This document shows positions 9,607 to 18,231 of a DNA stretch of 64,000 bases, in pieces. The notes below the pieces were generated by a model. It did not search any database, was not told where the DNA came from, and was given only the letters and a program-made list of their open reading frames with translations. Each line of letters begins with the position of its first letter. The first letter of the stretch is position 1. This DNA is from Dysgonomonas sp. PH5-45 (GTDB taxonomy: Bacteria; Bacteroidota; Bacteroidia; Bacteroidales; Dysgonomonadaceae). A program made the position numbers and the translations under genes. The stretch spans positions 1 to 64,000 of the forward strand of contig NZ_JARXWE010000016.1 in NCBI RefSeq assembly GCF_029893235.1, in the 5' to 3' direction.

Positions 9607-11082
9607 ATGGAACAAACATTAACTATATACAATACGCTGAGTCGTCAAAAAGAAGTATTCGAACCCCTGCACGCTCCACATGTGGGCATGTATGTTTGTG
9701 GGCCAACAGTGTATGGAGATGCTCATTTAGGGCATGCACGCCCGGCCATAACCTTCGATTTGCTGTTCCGTTATCTGACTCATATCGGTTACAAGGTGCG
9801 TTATGTACGTAATATTACCGATGTAGGGCATCTCGAAAATGATTCGGACGCAGGCGAAGATAAGATAGCGAAAAAAGCCCGCTTGGAACAATTAGAGCCA
9901 ATGGAGGTGGTTCAGTATTTTCTGAACCGTTATCACAAGGAAATGGATGCGCTGAATGTTCTATCGCCCTCTATCGAGCCCCATGCTTCGGGGCACATCA
10001 TAGAACAAATCGAAACCATAAAGGAAATACTGAAAAACGGCTATGCTTACGAAAGTAACGGGTCGGTCTATTTCGATGTAGTGAAGTATAATAAGGACTA
10101 TGACTATGGCATACTCTCGCGCCGTAACATAGAAGATATGCTGAACACAACGCGCGAACTTGACGGACAGGAAGAAAAGCACAACAGTGTGGATTTCGCC
10201 CTGTGGAAAAAAGCTTCGCCCGAACATATCATGCGATGGCCTTCGCCTTGGAGCGATGGTTTTCCCGGATGGCATATCGAATGCTCGTCTATGGGAATGA
10301 AATATCTGGGAACGGAAATTGATATTCACGGGGGTGGAATGGATTTAATTTTTCCCCACCATGAGGCCGAGATAGCCCAAAACACAGCAGCCGAAAAACA
10401 CAAAGTTGTGAAATATTGGATGCACAACAACATGATAACCATAGGCGGACAGAAAATGGGAAAATCGCTGGGTAATTTTATCACTCTCGGTGAGTTTTTT
10501 ACGGGCAATCATAAGCTTCTGGAAAGAGCTTATTCGCCTATGACTATCCGCTTCTTTATCCTTCAGGCTCACTATCGCAGTACGGTCGATTTTGGCAACG
10601 AAGCCCTTCAGGCAGCCGAAAAAGGGCTTAACCGCCTGTTGGAAGCATATGCAAGGATAGAAAAAATTATTCCTGCCGCGTCATCTTCGGCCGATGTAAA
10701 AACAATTCGCCAGAAATGTTATGAAGCCTTGAATGACGATTTAAACTCGGCAATGGTTATATCTCAATTGTCGCAAGCGGCAACTACTATTAATTCGGCC
10801 GTTGACGGGAAAACCAACCTGACAAAAGAAGATATTGGCGAGCTGAAATCTGTATTCGATACTTTCTTATTCCAGATATTGGGTATAAAGAACGAACTGG
10901 CAAGCGGAGGAGATTCCAGCCAAGAGGCTTTCTCTAAAGCAATAGATTTGTTGCTCGAAATCCGCAACGAAGCCAAAGCTAACAAAGACTGGGCTACCTC
11001 CGACAAAATACGCAATGAACTGAACAGCATAGGCTTTGAGATAAAAGACGGTAAAGACGGTTCGCAGTGGAAGCTTAAATAA
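9607..11082 (+). CDS. cysS: Cysteinyl-tRNA synthetase
   Basis: It attaches cysteine to tRNA-Cys. The 491-residue length is normal. Class I signatures are clear: HIGH-type DAHLGHAR near residue 40, preceded by the zinc ligand Cys31 in YVCGPTVYG; the zinc/cysteine site region [10 protein letters not shown] and [10 protein letters not shown]; and the KMSKS-type KMGKSLGN. The C-terminal DALR-type helical domain follows. The ATG at 9607 gives the normal [11 protein letters not shown] start. It is the first gene of a compact operon; the next gene starts 12 nt after its stop. Confidence 0.97.
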   Translation: MEQTLTIYNTLSRQKEVFEPLHAPHVGMYVCGPTVYGDAHLGHARPAITFDLLFRYLTHIGYKVRYVRNITDVGHLENDSDAGEDKIAKKARLEQLEPMEVVQYFLNRYHKEMDALNVLSPSIEPHASGHIIEQIETIKEILKNGYAYESNGSVYFDVVKYNKDYDYGILSRRNIEDMLNTTRELDGQEEKHNSVDFALWKKASPEHIMRWPSPWSDGFPGWHIECSSMGMKYLGTEIDIHGGGMDLIFPHHEAEIAQNTAAEKHKVVKYWMHNNMITIGGQKMGKSLGNFITLGEFFTGNHKLLERAYSPMTIRFFILQAHYRSTVDFGNEALQAAEKGLNRLLEAYARIEKIIPAASSSADVKTIRQKCYEALNDDLNSAMVISQLSQAATTINSAVDGKTNLTKEDIGELKSVFDTFLFQILGIKNELASGGDSSQEAFSKAIDLLLEIRNEAKANKDWATSDKIRNELNSIGFEIKDGKDGSQWKLK

Positions 11083-11094
11083 CAGTTCATCACG

Positions 11095-12591
11095 GTGACC
11101 GGCACAATAACAAAACAGCGCAATAAATACACATACATCTGTGTGTCTGTTGTGCTGTTTGCTTTGGTGATGTTCATTTACAGGCTTGCTATTAAGGGTT
11201 GGTTCTGGTATGACGAAGCGTATTCTATGGCAATGATACAGCATTCGTATTGCGAAATACTGCAAATAACTTCTACCGACGTTCATCCTCCTTTATATTA
11301 CTTCATGCTGAAAGGCTTTGCCGCATTGTTCGGTCATTCGCTTCTCTCTTTATCTGTATTCTCTTTTCTTGGTGTTGTAGCCAGTTATTTGTTAGCTTTA
11401 TTCCCTATCCGAAAGCTTTTTGGGATTAAAGTAGCAACGCTGTTTATTATATTACTCACCGTTTTGCCTATAACACAATTTCTGGCGCTTGAAGTGCGGA
11501 TGTACTCGTGGGTTATGTTTTTTGTGCTGACTTGTTCTGTATATGCGTATAAAAGTTATTTGAGAGGAGGAGTGGCAGCATACACCATAATGACGATTTG
11601 CGCTATTTGTGCCGCATATACACACAACTATGGGTTAGTTGCGGCGGGAAGCATTTATCTCGTATTTCTTTTTACTGGTCTGCGTAACAAAAGGCCGATA
11701 GGTAAGTTTATTGTATCTTTGTTGATATTCTTATTCGTTTACTCATTTTGGATACCTCATTTGTGGACGCAGTTCAGCAATGTGCAAGAGTCGTATTGGA
11801 TAGGGACACCTACACCCAAGGAGTTGCTACTATATTGTTATTATTTCTTTTCGCCCAAGAATCCGGAATACCCTTACATTTTTTTCTCGAAAACAACAAT
11901 GTCTGTTCTGCTGATGCTGATGCTTATTTTGTTGACATTGATTATTGTAGCCGGAGTAAAATTACATGGAAAAGAGAAGACAATTAAGCTCAAAACCGCA
12001 AATGGATTTATTGCAGTATTCCTGTTAACTATGATTATACCGATAACCGTCTCTTTTTTGTTAACACCAATATTTGTTCCCCGGTACGAATGTAGTGTAT
12101 TGGGGCCGCTGTTATTGAGCGCATCTATATATGTGGTAGAATTGAGTACAAAACCCAAAAATCGGAATCTTTTAATAGCAGCAATCACCATTCTGTTAAT
12201 TTTGTTTGTCCTGCGTTTTTTTCACGAAAGAGCATATAGTATAAAAAACAGTGCGATCGATTTGGACATCAAGGAGTTTGTGGAATCGGAGAAGAAAACA
12301 GACAATGTTATTATATCCTCATGGAAATGTCCGTCAACAATGGCGAGATTGTCCGCTTACATTACCGACAATCGCTATTATATAATAGGGTCGGACAGTG
12401 ATAAGCCTTACCCTCCGTTCAACATGAAAGGAATTATGGCATTGCCCGACACAGGCATGTTTTATATTGTAACTTCGGCTAAAGAACCGGATTTAAGATT
12501 ACGGGAAGAATATAAGATTAAAAATGTTTTTTCGACACATCGCAGAGGTCCTAAAATATATCGGGTTGAATGTACAAAGGATAAAAGATAA
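11095..12591 (+). CDS. Membrane glycosyltransferase, GT39/PMT-like (ArnT-type fold)
   Basis: A 498-residue multi-pass protein with about ten hydrophobic segments and a soluble C-terminal part from about residue 400. The first periplasmic loop carries the acidic pair Asp40-Glu41 in WFWYDEAYS and a second motif TDVHPPLYYF (about 61-70). Both are typical of GT-C enzymes that move a sugar from a polyprenyl-phosphate donor to a protein or lipid acceptor outside the inner membrane. Acceptor and sugar are unknown. The start is a GTG 12 nt behind cysS and the next gene follows after 11 nt, so expression follows cysS. It could act in protein O-glycosylation, which is common in Bacteroidota, or in lipid A decoration. 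Confidence 0.75.
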   Translation: MTGTITKQRNKYTYICVSVVLFALVMFIYRLAIKGWFWYDEAYSMAMIQHSYCEILQITSTDVHPPLYYFMLKGFAALFGHSLLSLSVFSFLGVVASYLLALFPIRKLFGIKVATLFIILLTVLPITQFLALEVRMYSWVMFFVLTCSVYAYKSYLRGGVAAYTIMTICAICAAYTHNYGLVAAGSIYLVFLFTGLRNKRPIGKFIVSLLIFLFVYSFWIPHLWTQFSNVQESYWIGTPTPKELLLYCYYFFSPKNPEYPYIFFSKTTMSVLLMLMLILLTLIIVAGVKLHGKEKTIKLKTANGFIAVFLLTMIIPITVSFLLTPIFVPRYECSVLGPLLLSASIYVVELSTKPKNRNLLIAAITILLILFVLRFFHERAYSIKNSAIDLDIKEFVESEKKTDNVIISSWKCPSTMARLSAYITDNRYYIIGSDSDKPYPPFNMKGIMALPDTGMFYIVTSAKEPDLRLREEYKIKNVFSTHRRGPKIYRVECTKDKR

Positions 12592-12602
12592 AAAAAACAT
12601 AT

Positions 12603-13919
12603 ATGAAAAAACAAGACGAAAAAAAGATAGTGTTGGCTATCAACGAAAAACCTAAACTATCGCAATGGCTGTTGCTCAGCATACAGCATCTTTTTGCTAT
12701 GTTCGGCGCAACGGTGCTTGTGCCTGCCCTTACGGGTATGAGTCCGGCTGTGGCATTGGTATCGAGTGGTATCGGTACACTTTCTTTTATACTGATAACC
12801 CGTGGCAAAGTACCTTCCTATCTGGGTTCGTCGTTCGCTTTTATAAACCCGATTATTGCCGTTAAGGCTCTGGAACTCGATCCGGCTTCGGGTGTGTCGC
12901 ATGGCAGCTTCTTGGTGGGTAGTTTTCTTGTGGGGGTAACATATGCCCTCATTGCCCTTATCATAGCCAAAGCAGGCACAAAGTGGCTGATGAAGCTACT
13001 GCCACCCATAGTTGTGGGGCCTGTTATAATGGTTATCGGTCTGGGATTGTCGGTAACGGCCGTCAATATGGCAACCAACAATCCGGCGGGCGAATACGAC
13101 CTCAACTACGTGTTGGTAGGCTTGGTTACACTCACTATTACGATACTGACAGCTATCTTCACCAGAGGTTTCTTGAGTGTGATTCCTGTACTTATAGGCA
13201 TAGTTGGCGGATATATTTTTTCGATCTGTTTGGGTATTGTTAATTTACAGGCAGTTGCCGAAGCTCCTTGGTTTCAGATACCTCCGTTTCAGATTCCGTT
13301 TGTTGACTATTCCCCTTCGTTTACGTGGCGGGTGTTTTTGATGATGGTTCCTGTGGCTATTGTGCCTATTGCCGAGCACATAGGGCATCAGTTGGTGCTG
13401 AGCAAGGTTGTGGGTAAAGATCTGATTGAAGACCCCGGATTGGATAAGTCGATGCTGGGCGATGGGGTTGCCACCATGTTTGCTTCGCTGATTGGCGGAC
13501 CTCCCAACACAACGTATGGCGAAAACATCGGGGTGTTGGCCATAACCCGTGCATTCAGCATTTATTTGTTTGTAGGAGCAGCCATTTTTGCTATCCTTTT
13601 CGGTTTCTGCGGAAAAATAGCAGTATTGCTATCAACTATACCTACCCCTGTTATGGGTGGCGTATCAATTCTTCTGTTCGGCATTATAGCTTCGAGCGGT
13701 TTGCGTATGTTGGTCGAAAACAAAGTCGATTTCAGCCGTAAGCGTAACCTCATTGTTGCATCGGTTATACTTGTTATAGGAATCGGCGGAGCGGCACTTC
13801 ATATAGGTCAGGTTTTTTCGCTCGAAGGCATGGCTTTGGCTTCTATCATAGGAGTGGTGCTGAATCAGGTATTACCCGGGAAACAGGTTGTAGACTTCAA
13901 AGAAATGTTTAAAGAATAA
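12603..13919 (+). CDS. uraA: Uracil permease, NCS2 nucleobase:cation symporter
   Basis: A 438-residue inner-membrane transporter with about 12-14 membrane segments. Family landmarks are the N-terminal LSIQHLFAMFGATVLVPALTG, the conserved glutamates in VAIVPIAEHIGH and PNTTYGENIGVLAITR, and TPVMGGVSILLFGIIASSGLRML. These fit UraA-type uracil/proton symport better than the xanthine/urate branch. It lies third in the cysS operon (11 and 14 nt from its neighbours); no pyrimidine genes are close. Confidence 0.9.
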   Translation: MKKQDEKKIVLAINEKPKLSQWLLLSIQHLFAMFGATVLVPALTGMSPAVALVSSGIGTLSFILITRGKVPSYLGSSFAFINPIIAVKALELDPASGVSHGSFLVGSFLVGVTYALIALIIAKAGTKWLMKLLPPIVVGPVIMVIGLGLSVTAVNMATNNPAGEYDLNYVLVGLVTLTITILTAIFTRGFLSVIPVLIGIVGGYIFSICLGIVNLQAVAEAPWFQIPPFQIPFVDYSPSFTWRVFLMMVPVAIVPIAEHIGHQLVLSKVVGKDLIEDPGLDKSMLGDGVATMFASLIGGPPNTTYGENIGVLAITRAFSIYLFVGAAIFAILFGFCGKIAVLLSTIPTPVMGGVSILLFGIIASSGLRMLVENKVDFSRKRNLIVASVILVIGIGGAALHIGQVFSLEGMALASIIGVVLNQVLPGKQVVDFKEMFKE

Positions 13920-13933
13920 CCGGTACAATTGTT

Positions 13934-14830
13934 ATGCTATTACTCGAACCAACATCTTGGAAAGATTACGAACTGATCGACTCCGGCGGATACGAAAAAC
14001 TGGAACGTTTCGGCAAATACATCGTAGCTCGCCCCGAGCCACAAGCCGTTTGGCGTAAGTCGTTGCCTGACAAAGAGTGGGAGCGATTGGCCGACGCCAC
14101 ATTCAGACGGGAGAAAGGAAAATCTTTGGCCGACGGAAACGAACGTGGCCAGTGGTTGCAAAAACCATCCATGCCCGACCAGTGGTTCATCGGGTACGAT
14201 TATAAAGGAATGCACTTACAATTCCGCTTGGGGCTGACTTCCTTCAAGCATGTAGGTATATTTCCGGAGCAAGCCGAAAATTGGAACTTCATCTACAACA
14301 CCATAAAAGCGATGAAAACCGCCGAACCAAAAGTATTGAACCTGTTTGCCTATACCGGTGGCGCATCCATTGCTGCCAAAAGCGCAGGTGCGGACGTAAC
14401 GCATGTCGATTCTGTGAAGCAGGTGATATCGTGGTCGCGGCAGAATATGGAAGCATCGGGGTTGGACGGTATCCGTTGGATAGTGGAAGATGCCTTGAAA
14501 TTTTGCCGTCGTGAGGTGAAGCGGGGCAAAAAGTATAACGGAATCATTCTCGATCCTCCGGCTTATGGCAGAGGCCCCGATGGAGAAAAGTGGATTCTGG
14601 AAGAACATATTGCCGAAATAATGTCCCTGTGCAACGAATTGTTGGAAGGCGCAGACTCATTCCTTATACTGAACCTTTACTCTATGGGATTTTCGGCAGT
14701 CATAGCAGAAAACCTGCTGAAAGACTATTTCCCTGACGTAGAGTGTTGTGAGTATGGCGAACTGGTTATCCCCGAAAAATCGGGTAAACGCTTGCCTTTA
14801 AGTATCTTTGTGCGATTTGTCCGAAAATAA
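13934..14830 (+). CDS. Class I SAM-dependent methyltransferase, RlmI/RlmK-like
   Basis: This 298-residue protein has an N-terminal region of about 130 residues and a Rossmann methyltransferase domain. Motif I is VLNLFAYTGGASIAAKSAGA (about 137-156), the acidic end of strand 2 is THVDSVKQ, and the catalytic-type motif is ILDPPAYGRGP (about 212-222). DPPAY in this setting is seen in the COG1092-type 23S rRNA methyltransferase relatives, so a ribosomal RNA base is the likely target, though the exact position cannot be given. No PUA domain is evident. It lies between uraA and the DAHP synthase gene. Confidence 0.8.
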   Translation: MLLLEPTSWKDYELIDSGGYEKLERFGKYIVARPEPQAVWRKSLPDKEWERLADATFRREKGKSLADGNERGQWLQKPSMPDQWFIGYDYKGMHLQFRLGLTSFKHVGIFPEQAENWNFIYNTIKAMKTAEPKVLNLFAYTGGASIAAKSAGADVTHVDSVKQVISWSRQNMEASGLDGIRWIVEDALKFCRREVKRGKKYNGIILDPPAYGRGPDGEKWILEEHIAEIMSLCNELLEGADSFLILNLYSMGFSAVIAENLLKDYFPDVECCEYGELVIPEKSGKRLPLSIFVRFVRK

Positions 14831-14847
14831 TATATATATAATATCAT

Positions 14848-15918
14848 ATGGAACTGGAATCTATTTTATTGCCCGGAATACCCGTACAGCGTCCTTTGGT
14901 TATAGCAGGCCCTTGCAGTGCCGAAACCGAAGAACAGGTGTTATTGACAGCTAAAGCATTGGCTGCCGGGGGAATAAAAATGTTCCGCGCAGGGGTATGG
15001 AAACCCCGTACAAAACCCGGAGGTTTTGAAGGGGTGGGTAGTCAAGGGTTGAAGTGGCTAAAAAGAGTGAAGCAAGAAACCGGAATGTACACCCTGACCG
15101 AAGTTGCCACCGCAAAGCATGCCGACGAAGCTCTGAAACAAGGCATCGATACCCTTTGGATAGGTGCGCGCACTACTACAAACCCATTTGCCGTACAGGA
15201 GATAGCCGAGGCTCTGCGAGGAGTGGATATTCCGGTTTTGGTGAAAAACCCCGTGAATCCCGACTTGGAACTTTGGGTAGGCGCTTTGGAGCGATTGAAC
15301 AACGTGGGACTGAAAAGAATAGGAGCTATCCACCGTGGATTTAGCTCATACAACAAAAAGGTGGTATATCGCAATTCTCCCCACTGGAATATCCCTATCG
15401 AGCTCAAACGCCGCTATCCCCAATTGCCTGTTATTTCAGACCCCAGTCATATAGGCGGGCGGCGAGACTTAATCTATCTGCTTGCACAGCAGGCAATGGA
15501 CATGAATTTTGACGGACTTATGATAGAAGCTCATCCCGACCCTGAAAACGCATGGAGCGATGCCGCGCAGCAGCTTACACCCGACGGGCTAAGAGAAGTG
15601 CTGTTGGCACTGGTGATTCGCAACGGAGCGGTTTCGGACGAGAAACTCTCGGAACTACGTCAACAGATAGATGATTTGGATAGCCAAATGCTGGAACTGT
15701 TGGCAAGGCGCATGCAGGTTTCGCAAGAGATAGGCATCTTCAAAAAAGAACATGGCCTCACTGTGGTACAAAACAGCCGCTATAACGAGATTCTGATGAA
15801 GCGTATGGCTCAAGCCCGTGAGATGGGTATCCGCCCCGAATTTGTACGTATGCTCTTGGAAGCTATTCACGATGAATCGGTGAGGCAACAGGTGGAAATG
15901 ATGAACAGAAAAGAATGA
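14848..15918 (+). CDS. Bifunctional DAHP synthase / chorismate mutase
   Basis: A 356-residue fusion that works at the entry and the branch point of aromatic amino acid synthesis. Residues about 1-260 form a KDO8P-synthase-like (type I-beta) DAHP synthase with IAGPCSAETEEQ, the KPRTKPGGFEG substrate loop and SDPSHIGGRRD. Residues about 265-350 form an AroQ-type chorismate mutase (SELRQQIDDLDSQMLELLARR, QEIGIFKKEHG). The fusion is usual in Bacteroidales and lets chorismate or prephenate control the synthase. In many relatives it clusters with pheA, an aminotransferase and tyrA; here it ends the cysS operon alone. Confidence 0.95.
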   Translation: MELESILLPGIPVQRPLVIAGPCSAETEEQVLLTAKALAAGGIKMFRAGVWKPRTKPGGFEGVGSQGLKWLKRVKQETGMYTLTEVATAKHADEALKQGIDTLWIGARTTTNPFAVQEIAEALRGVDIPVLVKNPVNPDLELWVGALERLNNVGLKRIGAIHRGFSSYNKKVVYRNSPHWNIPIELKRRYPQLPVISDPSHIGGRRDLIYLLAQQAMDMNFDGLMIEAHPDPENAWSDAAQQLTPDGLREVLLALVIRNGAVSDEKLSELRQQIDDLDSQMLELLARRMQVSQEIGIFKKEHGLTVVQNSRYNEILMKRMAQAREMGIRPEFVRMLLEAIHDESVRQQVEMMNRKE

Positions 15919-16007
15919 AGATAAAGAGAAGTGAGACAGCCTCATCGCCGCTTTTGAGAGCGTACTCAAAAAATTACAGGACAAAGAGAAATGATTGCTC
16001 TTAAATA

Positions 16008-16038
16008 TTTGTTTGTCAAAAAATAACTTCTATCTTTG
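16008..16038 (+). promoter_or_regulatory. Near-perfect Bacteroidota promoter of rpsO
   Basis: The -33 TTTG (16008-16011) and -7 TATCTTTG (16031-16038) are separated by exactly 19 nt, matching the TTTG-N19-TAnnTTTG consensus. It gives rpsO its own strong start. Confidence 0.88.
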
Positions 16039-16073
16039 CACCCACATTTTAATATTATATATAAATAAACGCT

Positions 16074-16343
16074 ATGTATTTAGATTCAGCTAAAAAGCAA
16101 GAAATCTTTGCAAAGTACGGAAAGTCTAACACTGATACTGGCTCGGCCGAGGCTCAGATTGCATTGTTTTCATACCGTATTTCGCATTTGACTGAACACT
16201 TGAAGTCAAATCATAAAGATTATAACACAGAAAGATCTTTGAAAATGTTGGTAGGTAAACGCCGTCGTCTTTTAGATTATCTTATCGAAAAAGACATTAA
16301 CCGTTACCGTACAATCATCAAAGAACTTGGTATCAGAAAGTAA
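16074..16343 (+). CDS. rpsO: 30S ribosomal protein S15
   Basis: An 89-residue protein of exact family length. It binds 16S rRNA and helps assemble the central domain of the small subunit. Family stretches NTDTGSAEAQIALFSYRI, LTEHLKSNHKDYNTERSL and LVGKRRRLLDYL are all present. It has its own consensus promoter and terminator, so it is a single-gene unit; pnp, its neighbour in many other bacteria, is absent. Confidence 0.98.
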   Translation: MYLDSAKKQEIFAKYGKSNTDTGSAEAQIALFSYRISHLTEHLKSNHKDYNTERSLKMLVGKRRRLLDYLIEKDINRYRTIIKELGIRK

Positions 16344-16370
16344 TTTCTGTCTTGTAACGAAACAAAAACG

Positions 16371-16408
16371 AAGAGCTTGTCCATTGCGGGCAGGCTCTTT
16401 TTGTTTTT
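16371..16408 (+). terminator. Rho-independent terminator of rpsO
   Basis: AAGAGCTTGTCC pairs with GGGCAGGCTCTT (with GT wobble) across a 5-nt loop and is followed by a T-rich run. Confidence 0.88.
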
Positions 16409-16572
16409 ACCTACAAGCAATGAATAACGTATTATAGATTATAAACCAATATTTTTCTTGATTTTTTCATTGTGTTTTTCTTGATTTTTTTTACCTTGCT
16501 CTGTAGTTATAGAAACAATTAACCGACTCGTTTTAACCTTACTGAGGTGTATGGCGGGTAAAACTTATCGCT

Positions 16573-17793
16573 ATGAAAAAATTTCTTCTTAAAACTTCCG
16601 TTTTACTTTTTATGTTCTGTACCTTGCTCTCTTGCGATAATGACGAAGAAGGCGGCACAAAAGGTACAACTTCAATTATTAAAGAGAACATCAACGGCAT
16701 TATCCAGAAAGGACCTTATATTGTAGGCTCTTCGGTTTCTTTTATAGAACTCGATTACGACTTAAACCTGACAGGACGGGCGTATGAGACTTTGGTTGTA
16801 GATAACGCCGGGAACTTTGAACAAAAAAACATTGAGTTGAAGTCAAATTATATCTTGCTGAAAGCCGATGGATACTATTTCAATGAAATATCAGGAGCCG
16901 TTTCGGATGGAACACTCTCTTTATACGCCTTGGTTGATGTAAACGATATAAGTACGGTTAATGTTAATGTTCTAACCCACTTGGAGAGACCTCGCATTGA
17001 ATACCTTATTAAAGAACAAGGCTTAAGCTATGCCCTTGCAAAAAAACAAGCGGCTACCGATGTATTAAAAGTATTTGGATTTGAAGGAGACGGTCTTTCT
17101 TCCGAAGATATGGATATCAGCCAGAATGAAATGCTACTAGTAATATCAGCTATTTGTCAAGGAAATTTATCGACCGGAGAATTATCAGAACTTATTGCTA
17201 AAATCAGTAATGATATAAAAACAGACGGGAAGCTTAACGATGCAACTTTAGGTTCAGTACTTATCAATAATATAGCGTATGTTGACTTGGATAAGGTATG
17301 CGAAAATGTAATAAAAAAATATGGCGAGTTAGGGCAAAATGCCAACCTATCCCTTTCGAAGATGGAAGAGTATGTACACCAATTCGTAACCAACAGCGGT
17401 TTTGAACAAACTTCTTTTATTTCGTATCCTGAATTCGGAATGTATGGTCCGAATATTTTGAATACAGATTTAATAGAGGTACGTTCATCGGATTATATTA
17501 GCTATTCGCTTAAAGCGGTACTACCTAAGGGAAATTCAAGCCTGAAAATTGTAATAAGGTCAAAAAGCCTAAAGGATAGTTTCTGGGGAAAATACCGGAA
17601 TGGTACGGAACAGAACTGGTTATGCAGTTCTTACGAATTTGAAACAAGAAGCAATATGTTTACCATAAAAAACAATCAAGAAGAGAGTGATTTAGAAGTA
17701 TATTTTTCGGGCCCCGATTGCATTGTCGAGTATTATGAAAACGGATCGATTTTTCCTTCCCGAACAAAAGAAATTAAAGTTATAGTAAACTAA
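16573..17793 (+). CDS. Lipoprotein of unknown function (406 aa)
   Basis: The start is a lipoprotein signal with lipobox LLSC at about residues 18-21, followed by the acidic DNDEEGG linker typical of surface-exposed Bacteroidota lipoproteins. Next comes a small beta-rich domain around INGIIQKGPYIVGSSVSFIE (about residues 39-130) that resembles carboxypeptidase-regulatory-like sandwiches, then a helical part (about 135-280) and a beta-rich C-terminal part. I cannot assign an activity; a structural or adhesion role is possible. It stands alone, with no gene on the same strand within 200 nt upstream. Confidence 0.75.
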   Translation: MKKFLLKTSVLLFMFCTLLSCDNDEEGGTKGTTSIIKENINGIIQKGPYIVGSSVSFIELDYDLNLTGRAYETLVVDNAGNFEQKNIELKSNYILLKADGYYFNEISGAVSDGTLSLYALVDVNDISTVNVNVLTHLERPRIEYLIKEQGLSYALAKKQAATDVLKVFGFEGDGLSSEDMDISQNEMLLVISAICQGNLSTGELSELIAKISNDIKTDGKLNDATLGSVLINNIAYVDLDKVCENVIKKYGELGQNANLSLSKMEEYVHQFVTNSGFEQTSFISYPEFGMYGPNILNTDLIEVRSSDYISYSLKAVLPKGNSSLKIVIRSKSLKDSFWGKYRNGTEQNWLCSSYEFETRSNMFTIKNNQEESDLEVYFSGPDCIVEYYENGSIFPSRTKEIKVIVN

Positions 17794-17841
17794 CAAAGAT
17801 TAGTCTCGTCTTTTTTTGTCTTTACTTGTTGGCTAAAATAG

Positions 17842-17849
17842 TATCTTTG
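17842..17849 (+). promoter_or_regulatory. -7 promoter box of SUI1/addA unit
   Basis: TATCTTTG matches the -7 consensus and ends 25 nt before the ATG at 17875. This places the likely transcription start downstream of the TTG at 17851 and so supports the ATG as translation start. Confidence 0.65.
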
Positions 17850-17874
17850 TTTGGCAGACAAATATCAAAATCAG

Positions 17875-18231
17875 ATGGCTAAGAACAATAATAACGACTG
17901 GAAAGACCGCCTGAACGTGGTATATTCCACGAATCCCGATTTCCGCTTTCAAACCGAAGACGAAAGCGAAGAGGTTGAAACCGCCCCCAAAGAAAAACAA
18001 CCATTGCGGATACAACTCGATAAACGGAATCGCAAGGGCAAAGCCGTAACGCTTGTCACGGGTTTTGTGGGTAGTGAGGAGGACTTAGAAAGCCTTGGCA
18101 AGTTTCTGAAAGTGAAGTGCGGAGTAGGAGGCAGCGCCAAAGATGGCGAAATAATAGTGCAGGGCGACCTCCGAAACAAGGTGTTAGAGTTGTTGCAGAA
18201 GGAAGGTTATGCCAAATCGAGAATCATCTGA
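17875..18231 (+). CDS. SUI1/YciH-type translation initiation factor
   Basis: A 118-residue protein (from ATG 17875; a TTG eight codons earlier also keeps the frame open). The SUI1 domain, related to eukaryotic eIF1, lies in the C-terminal 80 residues with RKGKAVTLVTGFVGSEEDLE, LKVKCGVGGSAKDGEIIVQG and a final LLQKEGY. Bacterial YciH-like factors influence the accuracy of start selection; whether that is its job here is inference. The last 23 nt overlap the start of the helicase-nuclease gene, so the two are translationally linked. Confidence 0.88.
   Translation: MAKNNNNDWKDRLNVVYSTNPDFRFQTEDESEEVETAPKEKQPLRIQLDKRNRKGKAVTLVTGFVGSEEDLESLGKFLKVKCGVGGSAKDGEIIVQGDLRNKVLELLQKEGYAKSRII

Noticed and set aside
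9531-9812. 93-codon plus-strand frame before and within cysS
   Set aside because: It overlaps the cysS start in another frame and spans the promoter.
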